In this document: positions 1-8,889 of the stretch, piece by piece
Position numbering within the stretch: the first letter of the stretch is position 1
How the letters are laid out: each line of letters begins with the position of its first letter
Origin: Streptomyces sp. CBMA152
Lineage (GTDB): Bacteria > Actinomycetota > Actinomycetes > Streptomycetales > Streptomycetaceae
Direction of reading: 5' to 3'
Length of the DNA: 64,000 nt
Assembly: GCF_014596475.1 (NCBI RefSeq)
Contig: NZ_MECJ01000025.1
Location: 124,001-188,000 of the forward strand
Notes under the pieces: model-generated
Database searches by the model: none
Told to the model about the DNA's origin: nothing
Seen by the model: only the letters and a program-made list of their open reading frames with translations
Position numbers and translations under genes: made by a program

Positions 1-1741
1 GCAGGAAGACGATGCGGTGACGCACCCGGGGATCGTCCGCGAACCGCACCAGCTCCTGGACCAGCCGCTTTCCGCTGTCGTCGGCGGGGTGCGCCTTGCC
101 GGCCACCACGATCTGCACCGGCCGGGTCGGATGCAGCAGCAGCTCCATCAGCCGGTCCCGGTCGCGCAGCATCAGGGTGAGTCGCTTGTACGAGGGGACG
201 CGGCGGGCGAAGCCGATGGTGAGGACGGAGGGGTCGAGCACCCCGTCCACCCAGCCCAGTTCCGCCGTCCCGGCGCCGCGCCCGCGCCACGACGCGTACA
301 GCCGCTCGCGCACTTCGAGCACCAGCTGTTCGCGCAACTCCCGCCGCAGCTCCCAGATCTCCGCGTCCGGGATGTCGGCGACCGCGTCCCAGCGGGGCGA
401 ACCGCCGACGCTCAGCGCGTCCTCGACGCGCCCGGCCCCGACCTGGCGGGCGCCGAGGCGGAACACCTCGGGCGCGACCCAGGTCGGCGCGTGCACCCCG
501 TTGGTGACCGAGGTGATCGGCACCTCGGCGGGGTCGAACCCCGGCCACAGGCCCGCGAACATCCCCCGGCTGACCGCGCCGTGCAGGGTCGAGACGCCGT
601 TGGCGCGCTGGGCGAGCCGCAGCCCCATCACGGCCATGTTGAAGAGGTTCGGCTCGCCGCCGGGGTAGGTCTCCATGCCCAGCTGGAGGATCCTGGCGAC
701 GTCGACGCCCTCCAGTTCGCCGTCGTCGCCGAGGTGGCGGGCGACCAGCTCGCGGTCGAACCGGTCGATCCCGGCCGGGACCGGGGTGTGGGTGGTGAAG
801 ACGGTCCCGGCCCGCACGGACTCCAGGGCGGCATCGAACTCCAGCCCCTCACCTGCGAGTTCGCGGATCCGCTCCAGGCCGAGGAACCCGGCGTGGCCCT
901 CGTTGGTGTGGAAGACCTCGGGCTCGGGGTGGCCGCTGATCCGGCAGTACGCGCGCACCGCCCGCACCCCGCCGATGCCGAGCAGCATCTCCTGGAGGAG
1001 CCGGTGCTCGCTGCCGCCGCCGTACAGCCGGTCGGTGACGTCCCGCTCGCCGGGCCCGTTCTCCTCCACGTCCGAGTCGAGCATCAGGAGCGGGACGCGG
1101 CCGACGCGCGCGATCCACACCACGGCGTGCAGCGAGCGCCCGCCGGGCAGCCGCAGCGAGATGCGCGCGGGCTCGCCGTCGCTCTCGCGCAGCAGCGCCA
1201 GTGGCAGTTCGTTGGGGTCGAGGACGGGATAGTGCTCCTGCTGCCAGCCGTCGCGCGAGAGCGACTGGCGGAAGTAGCCATGTCTGTACAGGAGTCCGAC
1301 GCCGACGAGCGGTACGCCGAGGTCGGAGGCGGATTTGAGATGGTCGCCGGCGAGGATGCCGAGCCCGCCCGAGTACTGCGGCAGCGCGGCCGTGATCCCG
1401 AACTCCGGCGAGAAGTAGGCGACCGCGCGCGGCAGCCCCTCGGGCTGTTCCTGGTACCACCGCCGCCCGCCCAGATAGTCGGCCAGGTCGTCGGCGCAGG
1501 CGGTGAGCGCCCGCAGGAAGCGGCGGTCCTCGGCCAGCGCGGCGAGCCGGGCGGCGGAGACCGCCCCGAGGAGGCGCACGGGGTCCTCCTGGGCCGCCCG
1601 CCACCCCTCGGGGTCGACGGATTCGAACAGTTCGCGGGTCTCGGTATGCCAGGACCAGCGCAGATTGCGGGCCAGTCCGCTCAGCGGCCGCAGGGGCTCG
1701 GGGAGGACGGGACGGACGGTGAATCGACGGATTGCCTTCAC
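1..1741 (-). CDS. glgP: Alpha-glucan (glycogen) phosphorylase, N-terminal ~580 residues; 3' end outside window
   Basis: Cytosolic enzyme that removes glucose-1-phosphate from the non-reducing ends of glycogen or maltodextrin. The complementary strand reads without a stop from a GTG at 1741 (MKAIRRFTVRPVLPEPLRPL) to the window edge. An AAGGTGG ribosome site lies about 6 nt before the GTG. The N-terminus is the extra domain (DUF3417 type) of the short actinobacterial phosphorylases. Family motifs seen: YSGGLGILAGDHLKSASDLG, EVFHTNEGHAG, FTTHTPVPAGIDRF and SVTNGVHAPTW. The PLP-binding lysine lies beyond the window. The gene is divergent from a secreted protease and close to the glgE operon, which makes the polymer it degrades. 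Confidence 0.93.
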   Translation of the reverse strand, partial: MKAIRRFTVRPVLPEPLRPLSGLARNLRWSWHTETRELFESVDPEGWRAAQEDPVRLLGAVSAARLAALAEDRRFLRALTACADDLADYLGGRRWYQEQPEGLPRAVAYFSPEFGITAALPQYSGGLGILAGDHLKSASDLGVPLVGVGLLYRHGYFRQSLSRDGWQQEHYPVLDPNELPLALLRESDGEPARISLRLPGGRSLHAVVWIARVGRVPLLMLDSDVEENGPGERDVTDRLYGGGSEHRLLQEMLLGIGGVRAVRAYCRISGHPEPEVFHTNEGHAGFLGLERIRELAGEGLEFDAALESVRAGTVFTTHTPVPAGIDRFDRELVARHLGDDGELEGVDVARILQLGMETYPGGEPNLFNMAVMGLRLAQRANGVSTLHGAVSRGMFAGLWPGFDPAEVPITSVTNGVHAPTWVAPEVFRLGARQVGAGRVEDALSVGGSPRWDAVADIPDAEIWELRRELREQLVLEVRERLYASWRGRGAGTAELGWVDGVLDPSVLTIGFARRVPSYKRLTLMLRDRDRLMELLLHPTRPVQIVVAGKAHPADDSGKRLVQELVRFADDPRVRHRIVFL

Positions 1742-2003
1742 GTGTTCCACCTTCGCAGGGGATGTACGCAACTGGGTGCACGTACCGCTCAGTTCGTCGG
1801 TCCTTCACCCCCGACGGTAGTGGGCCACGGCGCCGCACAACCACGGCGCACGGAAGCGGGCGCCCCCCGAGTGCGCCCTTGTGGGCTCTCCCGTCCGGGC
1901 GGCAGGCTGCCAAGCGGGCCGTCCGGCGTGCGCGGAGGGGGTTCCGGGCCCGGCGGATCGATTCCGCCGGGCGCGCGCCGGACCGAGGAGGGGAAGAGAC
2001 GCC

Positions 2004-3215
2004 ATGGGACGGACACACACCGGGCGCCTGCGCGCGGCCGGGGCGCTGACCGCGCTTGTCACGGCGGCGGCGCTGTCCTGCGCGCTGCCCGCACAGGCCG
2101 CACCGCCCACACCACTCCCGCCGCCCGAGGGGCGCGTACTCGGCGCGGACGCCCCGGGCGCGGTCGGCGGCAGCTACATCGTCACGCTCAAGGACTCCAC
2201 CGGCGCGCCCACCGGTGCGGGCCGCAGCATCGCCGCCAAGTACGGGGCGCACATCAGCCGTACGTACGAAACCGCCCTGAACGGGTACGCGGTCCACGTC
2301 GACGCCGAACACGCCGGGGAGCTCGCGGCCGATCCGGCCGTGGCGTCGGTGGTCCAGGACACGGCGGTCTCGCTCGACGACGGCGAGGCGGGCCCCGCCG
2401 ACCGGACCGCCCCACCCGATCCCACACCGCAACAGCCCTCGGACTGGCCCCCCGGCCAGGGCGCGGGCGTCACCGCGTACGTCATCGACACCGGCATCCG
2501 CACCACGCACCGCGAGTTCGGCGGCCGGGCGAGCAGCGGCTGGGACTTCGTCGACGACGACGCGGACGCCGAGGACGGCAGCGGGCACGGCACGCATGTC
2601 GCGGCGACGCTCGCGGGCGCCACGTACGGCGTGGCCAAGCGGGCGGACGTGGTCGCGGTGCGCGTCCTGGACGACCACGGCGTCGGCACCACCGCACAGG
2701 TCATCGCCGGGATCGACTGGGTGGCCCGCAACGCCCGCCGTCCGGCCGTCGCCAATCTGAGCCTGGGCGGCGCCGCCAACCCCGAGCTCGACCAGGCCGT
2801 ACGGAACGCGATCGCGGCCGGGGTGACGTTCACGGTCGCCGCCGGTAACGAGGGGGCCCCGGCCGCGCGGTACTCGCCCGCCCGGGTCCCGGAGGCGGTC
2901 ACGGTCGGGGCGAGCGACCGCTCCGGCGCCCGCGCGGCCTTCTCGAACTGGGGTCCGGCGCTCGACCTGTTCGCGCCGGGCGTGTCGGTCACCTCGGCGT
3001 GGAACACCGACGACACCGCGTCCCGGACCCTGACCGGCACCTCGATGGCGGCCCCGTACGCGGCGGGCGCTGCGGCGCTCTATCTGGGCGGCCACCCGTC
3101 GGCGACTCCGGCCGAGGTCAGCGACGCGCTGGTGGCCCGCTCGGCCACCGGGAGGATCACCGACGCGGGCCCCGGCTCCCCCGACCGGCTGCTCCAGGTG
3201 ACCGGCCAGGACTGA
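2004..3215 (+). CDS. Secreted subtilisin-family (S8) serine protease
   Basis: Extracellular endopeptidase of 403 residues. The ATG at 2004 follows a GAGGAGGGG ribosome site and begins a signal peptide (about residues 1-32, ending AQAAP). An inhibitor-I9-type propeptide follows (about 50-125; GGSYIVTLKD...). The catalytic domain holds the S8 triad in order: Asp162 (VIDTGI), His195 (GHGTHVA) and Ser347 (GTSMAAP), with the oxyanion Asn in AAGNEG. This is close to proteinase K-like Streptomyces proteases; no C-terminal extension follows the catalytic core. It sits between glgP and glgE with no evident metabolic link. The assignment is firm; the substrate is unknown. Confidence 0.95.
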   Translation: MGRTHTGRLRAAGALTALVTAAALSCALPAQAAPPTPLPPPEGRVLGADAPGAVGGSYIVTLKDSTGAPTGAGRSIAAKYGAHISRTYETALNGYAVHVDAEHAGELAADPAVASVVQDTAVSLDDGEAGPADRTAPPDPTPQQPSDWPPGQGAGVTAYVIDTGIRTTHREFGGRASSGWDFVDDDADAEDGSGHGTHVAATLAGATYGVAKRADVVAVRVLDDHGVGTTAQVIAGIDWVARNARRPAVANLSLGGAANPELDQAVRNAIAAGVTFTVAAGNEGAPAARYSPARVPEAVTVGASDRSGARAAFSNWGPALDLFAPGVSVTSAWNTDDTASRTLTGTSMAAPYAAGAAALYLGGHPSATPAEVSDALVARSATGRITDAGPGSPDRLLQVTGQD

Positions 3216-3313
3216 CCCACCGTGACCGGTCAGCACTGAACTCCCCTGACGCTCAAGGAACTTGTGGGTAGGCAAATTCTGGGGCGGTTCCACCGAAAGA
3301 GAGGGCCGCTTCG

Positions 3314-3342
3314 TTGCCTGAACCGTTACGCCCAGGTAGTTA
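3314..3342 (+). promoter_or_regulatory. Candidate promoter of the glgE operon
   Basis: TTGCCT at 3314-3319 and TAGTTA at 3337-3342 are separated by 17 bp, which fits a housekeeping sigma (HrdB-type) promoter. It would give a leader of about 100 nt before the glgE ATG. Judged by eye from the 234-bp gap after the protease gene; no start site is known. Confidence 0.35.
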
Positions 3343-3449
3343 ACAAACCACCGGAATGCGCACTCGGACCCTGTGGAAGGCTCATCCGGTAGGACGCCGT
3401 CTGAGACACCCGTCACCCGCCACCCGAGTGAACGCGGACAGGAGCGGCC

Positions 3450-5531
3450 ATGCCCGCAGCCCGTCAACCGTCAGCGGAGCTACAAAGAGCAGACCCCGCC
3501 ACGCCCCGTACACCCCAGCCACCAGGTGAGACCGTGAAGATGCCGATCGGCCGTATCCCCGTCCTGGACGTCCGCCCCGCCGTCGACTGCGGCACGAGGC
3601 CCGCGAAGGCGGTGGCCGGAGAGACGTTCCTGGTCACCGCCACCGTCTTCCGCGAGGGCCATGACGCCGTCGCCGCCAATGTCGTGCTGCGCGACCCGCA
3701 CGGGCGGCCGGGGCCCTGGACGCCGATGCGCGAGCTCGCCCCCGGCACCGACCGGTGGGGCGCCGAGGTCACCCCGGATTCCGAGGGCCGCTGGTCGTAC
3801 ACGGTCGAGGCGTGGAGCGACCCGGTCGCCACCTGGCGCCACCACGCCCGTATCAAGATCCCGGCGGGCCTGGACACCGAGCTGGTGCTCGCGGAGGGCG
3901 CCGAGCTGTACGAGCGGGCCGCGCCCGGGGTGCCCAAGGACGAAGGGCGCGAGGCGGTGCTGGCCGCCGCGGACGCGCTGCGCGACACCTCCCGCCCGGC
4001 GCACGCCCGGCTCGCCGCGGCCCTGACCCCGGCGGCCGACGAGGCGCTGGCCCGGCATCCACTGCGCGAACTGGTCAGCGCCAGCGAGCCGTTGCCTCTG
4101 CTCGTGGAGCGCGAGCGGGCGCTCTTCGGCTCCTGGTACGAGCTGTTCCCGCGCTCCGAGGGCGCGGTGGTCGAGGCCGGGAAGCCCCCGGTGAGCGGCA
4201 CACTGCGGACCGCCGCCGAGCGGCTGCCCGCGGTCGCGGCGATGGGGTTCGACGTGGTCTATCTGCCGCCCGTGCACCCCATCGGCACCACCTTCCGCAA
4301 GGGTCGCGACAACAGCCTGGCGGCGGCGCCCGGTGACGTCGGCGTGCCCTGGGCGATCGGCTCGCCGGACGGCGGCCACGACGCGATCCACCCGGACCTC
4401 GGCACCCTCGACGACTTCGACCACTTCGTGGCGACCGCCCGCGATCTGCGCATGGAGGTCGCCCTCGACTTCGCGCTCCAGTGCTCGCCCGACCACCCCT
4501 GGGTGGACAAGCACCCAGAGTGGTTCCACCACCGGGTGGACGGCTCCATCGCGTACGCCGAGAACCCGCCGAAGAAGTACCAGGACATCTACCCGCTCGC
4601 CTTCGACCGCGACATGCCGGGCCTGGTCGCCGAGACCGTGCGGCTGCTGCGGTTCTGGATGGACCACGGGGTACGGATCTTCCGCGTCGACAATCCGCAC
4701 ACCAAGCCGGTGGTCTTCTGGGAACAGGTGCTGGCCGAGGTCAACGGCACCGACCCCGATGTGGTCTTCCTGGCCGAGGCGTTCACCCGGCCCGCGATGA
4801 TGCACACCCTCGCCAAGGTCGGCTTCCAGCAGTCGTACACGTACTTCACCTGGCGCAACTCCAAGCAGGAGCTCACCGACTACCTCACCGAGCTCTCCGG
4901 TGAGAGCGCCGCGTACATGCGGCCCAACTTCTTCGTGAACACCCCGGACATCCTGCACGCCTACCTCCAGCACGGCGGCCGCCCCGCGTTCGAGGTGCGG
5001 GCGGTGCTCGCCGCCACGCTGTCGCCCAGCTGGGGCGTGTACGCGGGGTACGAGCTGTGCGAGAACACCGCCCTGCGCGACGGCAGCGAGGAGTACCTGC
5101 ACTCCGAGAAGTACGAGCTGCGGCCCCGCGACTGGGCGGCCGCCGAGCGCGACGGGCGTTCTCTCGCCCCGCTGATCACCGCGCTCAACCGCATCCGCCG
5201 GCACCACCCGGCGCTGCGCCGGCTGCGCTCGGTCCGCTTCCACTCCACCGACAACGACGCGGTCATCGCGTACAGCAAGCGCTCGGGGGCCGACACCGTC
5301 CTGGTGGTCGCCAACCTCGACCCCCACCACACCCAGGAGGCCACGGTCTCGTTGGACATGCCGGAACTCGGCCTCGAATGGCACGAGACCGTCCCGGTGC
5401 GCGACGAGCTCACCGGTGAGACCTACCACTGGGGCAGGGCCAACTACGTGCGCCTAGAGCCGGGCCGCGCGCCCGCGCACATCCTGGTCCTGCGACCGTC
5501 CCCGCCGATCGGAGGGTCACCCACACCATGA
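3450..5531 (+). CDS. glgE: Alpha-1,4-glucan:maltose-1-phosphate maltosyltransferase GlgE
   Basis: GH13_3 enzyme that adds maltosyl units from alpha-maltose-1-phosphate to the non-reducing end of alpha-1,4-glucan, the polymerising step of the GlgE pathway. 693 residues. The ATG follows AGGAG by 6 nt. The sequence closely resembles S. coelicolor GlgE as I remember it. Visible: N-terminal beta domain (about 30-125), helical insert, TIM barrel with nucleophile Asp414 (RIFRVDNPHTKP) and acid/base Glu443 (VFLAEAFTRP). Their 29-residue spacing equals that of the characterised enzyme. A C-terminal beta domain ends the protein. The stop overlaps the treS start (ATGA), so the two are translationally coupled. 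Confidence 0.97.
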   Translation: MPAARQPSAELQRADPATPRTPQPPGETVKMPIGRIPVLDVRPAVDCGTRPAKAVAGETFLVTATVFREGHDAVAANVVLRDPHGRPGPWTPMRELAPGTDRWGAEVTPDSEGRWSYTVEAWSDPVATWRHHARIKIPAGLDTELVLAEGAELYERAAPGVPKDEGREAVLAAADALRDTSRPAHARLAAALTPAADEALARHPLRELVSASEPLPLLVERERALFGSWYELFPRSEGAVVEAGKPPVSGTLRTAAERLPAVAAMGFDVVYLPPVHPIGTTFRKGRDNSLAAAPGDVGVPWAIGSPDGGHDAIHPDLGTLDDFDHFVATARDLRMEVALDFALQCSPDHPWVDKHPEWFHHRVDGSIAYAENPPKKYQDIYPLAFDRDMPGLVAETVRLLRFWMDHGVRIFRVDNPHTKPVVFWEQVLAEVNGTDPDVVFLAEAFTRPAMMHTLAKVGFQQSYTYFTWRNSKQELTDYLTELSGESAAYMRPNFFVNTPDILHAYLQHGGRPAFEVRAVLAATLSPSWGVYAGYELCENTALRDGSEEYLHSEKYELRPRDWAAAERDGRSLAPLITALNRIRRHHPALRRLRSVRFHSTDNDAVIAYSKRSGADTVLVVANLDPHHTQEATVSLDMPELGLEWHETVPVRDELTGETYHWGRANYVRLEPGRAPAHILVLRPSPPIGGSPTP

Positions 5532-7255
5532 TCGTCAACGAGCCCGTCCACGACACCTTCGAGGACACTCCCGCCAAGGACCGCGATCCCGAGTGGTTCA
5601 AGCGAGCGGTGTTCTACGAGGTGCTCGTCCGGTCCTTCCAGGACAGCAACGGCGACGGCGTCGGGGATCTCAAGGGCATCACCGCCAAACTGGACTACCT
5701 GCAGTGGCTGGGGGTGGACTGCCTGTGGCTTCCGCCCTTCTTCAAGTCCCCGCTGCGGGACGGCGGTTACGACGTCTCGGACTACACCGCGGTACTCCCC
5801 GAGTTCGGCGACCTCGCCGACTTCGTGGAGTTCGTGGACGCCGCCCACCAACGCGGCATGCGCGTGATCATCGACTTCGTCATGAACCACACCAGCGACC
5901 AGCACCCGTGGTTCCAGGAGTCGCGCAAGGACCCCGAGGGCCCGTACGGCGACTACTACGTCTGGGCCGACAACGACAAGCAGTTCCAGGACGCCCGGAT
6001 CATCTTCGTCGACACCGAGACCTCCAACTGGACCTTCGACCCCGTCCGCAAGAAGTACTACTGGCACCGCTTCTTCTCCCACCAGCCGGACCTCAACTAC
6101 GAGAACCCGGCCGTCCAGGACGAGATCCTGGCCGCCCTGCGGTTCTGGCTGGACCTGGGCATCGACGGCTTCCGCCTGGACGCCGTCCCGTACCTCTACC
6201 AGGAGGAGGGCACCAACTGCGAGAACCTGCCCGCCACCCATGAGTTCCTCAAGCGGGTGCGCGCCGAGATCGACGCGAGCTACCCGGACACGGTGCTGCT
6301 CGCCGAGGCCAACCAGTGGCCCGAGGACGTCGTCGACTACTTCGGCGACTACGCGGCGGGCGGCGACGAGTGCCACATGGCGTTCCACTTCCCCGTGATG
6401 CCGCGCATCTTCATGGCCGTGCGCCGCGAGAGCCGCTACCCGGTCTCCGAGGTGCTCGCCAAGACCCCGGCCATCCCCAAGACCTGCCAGTGGGGCATCT
6501 TCCTGCGCAACCACGACGAGCTGACCCTCGAAATGGTCACGGACGAAGAGCGCGACTACATGTACGCGGAGTACGCCAAGGATCCCCGGATGCGCGCCAA
6601 CATCGGCATCCGGCGCCGGCTCGCCTCCCTGCTGGACAACGACCGCAACCAGATCGAACTGTTCACCGCCCTGCTCCTGTCGCTGCCCGGCTCGCCGATC
6701 CTCTACTACGGGGACGAGATCGGGATGGGCGACAACATCTGGCTGGGCGACCGGGACGCCGTACGGACCCCCATGCAGTGGACGCCCGACCGCAACGCGG
6801 GCTTCTCGTCCTGCGATCCAGGACGCCTCTTCCTTCCCACGATCATGGACCCCGTCTACGGCTACCAGGTCACCAACGTCGAGGCGGCCATGGCATCGCC
6901 GTCGTCGCTGCTGCACTGGACCCGCAGGATGATCGAGATCCGTAAGCAGAACCCCGCTTTCGGACTCGGCTCGTACACCGAACTCCAGTCGTCCAACCCG
7001 GCGGTCCTGGCGTTCCTGCGGGAGGTCCCCGCTGTCGACGGCGGGGGCGACGACCTCGTGCTGTGCGTGAACAACTTCTCGCGGTTCGCCCAGCCCACCG
7101 AGCTGGACCTGCGGGCGTTCGCCGGCCGCCATCCGGTGGAGCTGATCGGCGGGGTGCGGTTCCCGGCCATCGGCCAGTGGCCGTACCTGCTCACCCTGGC
7201 GGGGCACGGCTTCTACTGGTTCCGGCTGCGCAAGGACTGCATCGTGATCGGTTAG
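5528..7255 (+). CDS. treS: Maltose alpha-D-glucosyltransferase / trehalose synthase TreS
   Basis: Interconverts trehalose and maltose, feeding maltose to maltokinase. 575 residues, GH13_16. Motifs: GVGDLKGITAKLDYLQWLG, DFVMNHTSDQHPWF, nucleophile Asp218 (FRLDAVPYL), acid/base Glu260 (LLAEANQWPEDV) and Asp330 (LRNHDELTLEM). These three sit exactly 12 residues earlier than the mycobacterial TreS positions I remember, so spacing is conserved. The ATG overlaps the glgE stop. There is no fused maltokinase domain; that activity is encoded by the next gene. A strong hairpin follows at 7287-7322. Confidence 0.97.
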   Translation: MIVNEPVHDTFEDTPAKDRDPEWFKRAVFYEVLVRSFQDSNGDGVGDLKGITAKLDYLQWLGVDCLWLPPFFKSPLRDGGYDVSDYTAVLPEFGDLADFVEFVDAAHQRGMRVIIDFVMNHTSDQHPWFQESRKDPEGPYGDYYVWADNDKQFQDARIIFVDTETSNWTFDPVRKKYYWHRFFSHQPDLNYENPAVQDEILAALRFWLDLGIDGFRLDAVPYLYQEEGTNCENLPATHEFLKRVRAEIDASYPDTVLLAEANQWPEDVVDYFGDYAAGGDECHMAFHFPVMPRIFMAVRRESRYPVSEVLAKTPAIPKTCQWGIFLRNHDELTLEMVTDEERDYMYAEYAKDPRMRANIGIRRRLASLLDNDRNQIELFTALLLSLPGSPILYYGDEIGMGDNIWLGDRDAVRTPMQWTPDRNAGFSSCDPGRLFLPTIMDPVYGYQVTNVEAAMASPSSLLHWTRRMIEIRKQNPAFGLGSYTELQSSNPAVLAFLREVPAVDGGGDDLVLCVNNFSRFAQPTELDLRAFAGRHPVELIGGVRFPAIGQWPYLLTLAGHGFYWFRLRKDCIVIG

Positions 7256-7286
7256 CGACACCAGACCGAGGGCCCCTTTCGGGCGG

Positions 7287-7322
7287 CCCCGGGCGGGCCG
7301 GTTTCCTCCGGCCCGCCCGGGG
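7287..7322 (+). terminator. Strong GC hairpin after treS
   Basis: Perfect 15-bp arms (CCCCGGGCGGGCCGG and its complement) surround a TTTCCT loop, 31 bp after the treS stop. There is no T-tract, so it may act as a terminator, a stabilising 3' end, or an attenuator reducing transcription into mak. Confidence 0.7.
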
Positions 7323-7458
7323 CACTCTCCTCAGCGACGCTCCGGACCGCTCTCCCAGAGGCACGCCGGAGGCCCCGCGCGCCGCCGGACAGCCATTGCC
7401 GCAATCCGGGACACTCTGCGCACATCCTGCTGTGAGCCCGGGGAAAGGACGCGCTGCC

Positions 7459-8847
7459 ATGCCCAAGGCCGCACCCACCCTGACTCCCGTCGCGCTGCTC
7501 CCCTCGCTGGCGCCGCTGCTGCACGAGTGGCTGCCCCGCCAGCGCTGGTTCGCGGGCAAGGGCCGCCCGGTCACCGGCTTCTCGCTGACCTCCGTCACCG
7601 AGCTGCTGCCCGGCTGTCTGCACCTTCTCGTCCGGGCCGAGCAGCCGAGCGCCACCCCCGCCCCCGATCCCGGCGACGTCTACCAGCTGCTGCTCGGCGT
7701 ACGGAAAGTGCTGCCGCCACCGCTCGCGCCCGCGCTCGTCGGGCACGCCGGCGCCGGACCGCTGACCGGGCTCACCGTGTACGACGCGCTCCAGGACCCC
7801 CAGATCGCCGCGCTCCTGCTGGAACGGCTGCGCACCCCGGGGCGCCTGGGGCCGCTGCGCTTCGGCTGCGACGCGACCGTCCCCGTCCCCGCCGGACTCA
7901 CGCCCCGTCTGCTGGCCGTCGAGCAGTCCAACTCCTCGCTGGTGTACGGAGATACGTTCATCCTCAAGGTATTTCGTCGGATCCACTTCGGGGTCAACCC
8001 CGACCTGGAACTTCCGCTGGTCCTGGCCCGGCACGGATGCGACCGGGTGCCCGCGCCCGCGGCCTGGATCCAGACGGACCGGCCCGAGGAGGCGACGCTC
8101 GCGGTGCTCCAGCCGTTTCTGCGCGGCTCGCAGGACGGCTGGCAGCTCGCGCTGCGCGCCCTCGCCGAGCAACGCGACTTCACCACCGAGGCGCACGCGC
8201 TCGGCCGGGCCACCGCCGAGGTGCACACCGCGCTCGCCGCCGCACTGCCGGTGGTCACGCTCGGCCGCCCGCAGACCGAGCTCCTGGCCACCGCGATGCG
8301 CGAGCGCCTGGAGGCGGCGGCCCGGGCGGTGCCGGTGCTGCGGCCCCATGTGCCGGGCCTGCGGGCCGCGTTCGACGCGGTGACGGCGGTGCGCGGGCCC
8401 CGGCCCGCCCAGCGCGTCCACGGCGATCTGCATCTGGGCCAGACCCTGCGGGCATCGGGCGGGCAGTGGTCAGTCATCGACTTCGAGGGCGAGCCCGCCC
8501 GGCCGCTGACCGAACGCCGCCGCCCGCAGCCGCCGGTCCGGGACGTGGCGGGCATGCTGCGCTCCTTCGACTACGCGGCCCGCACGCTCCCGCAGGCCCC
8601 CGACCCCGGTCCCGGCCACACCCAACGGGCTCCCCAGCCCTGGCGCCTGGAGTGGGCCGAGTCCTGCCGCAGCGCCTACTGCGCCGGTTACGCGGCCGCG
8701 TCCGGCACCGATCCGCGCGACGAGCCCGAGCTGCTGCGGGCGTACGAGACCGACAAGGCGGTGTACGAGGTGCTGTACGAGGCCCGCCACCGCCCCGACT
8801 GGCTGGCCGTCCCGATGGCGGCCGTCCGCCGTCTGGCCGGCACCTGA
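7459..8847 (+). CDS. mak: Maltokinase (Pep2/Mak)
   Basis: ATP-dependent phosphorylation of maltose to maltose-1-phosphate, the donor for GlgE. 462 residues, the usual Mak length. The ATG at 7459 follows GAAAGGA. The fold is aminoglycoside-phosphotransferase/protein-kinase-like: the N-lobe includes QRWFAGKGRPV; the C-lobe has the catalytic loop HGDLHLGQ (Asp323) and metal-binding DFEGEP (Asp341). It lies between treS and glgB, as in the S. coelicolor pep2I locus. A 203-bp gap with a hairpin separates it from treS, so separate transcription or partial read-through is possible. Confidence 0.95.
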   Translation: MPKAAPTLTPVALLPSLAPLLHEWLPRQRWFAGKGRPVTGFSLTSVTELLPGCLHLLVRAEQPSATPAPDPGDVYQLLLGVRKVLPPPLAPALVGHAGAGPLTGLTVYDALQDPQIAALLLERLRTPGRLGPLRFGCDATVPVPAGLTPRLLAVEQSNSSLVYGDTFILKVFRRIHFGVNPDLELPLVLARHGCDRVPAPAAWIQTDRPEEATLAVLQPFLRGSQDGWQLALRALAEQRDFTTEAHALGRATAEVHTALAAALPVVTLGRPQTELLATAMRERLEAAARAVPVLRPHVPGLRAAFDAVTAVRGPRPAQRVHGDLHLGQTLRASGGQWSVIDFEGEPARPLTERRRPQPPVRDVAGMLRSFDYAARTLPQAPDPGPGHTQRAPQPWRLEWAESCRSAYCAGYAAASGTDPRDEPELLRAYETDKAVYEVLYEARHRPDWLAVPMAAVRRLAGT

Positions 8848-8889
8848 CCCCACCGCCCGCGTTCCCCCCACCCCGAGGAGGCCGTACCC

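Noticed and set aside
17..2848. 943-codon open frame on the plus strand
   Set aside because: It is the complement of glgP, whose protein motifs read on the minus strand; the plus-strand translation is Pro/Arg/Gly-rich without domains.
849..3467. 872-codon open frame on the minus strand
   Set aside because: Antisense to the subtilisin gene and overlapping glgP out of frame; composition is Arg/Gly/Ala noise.
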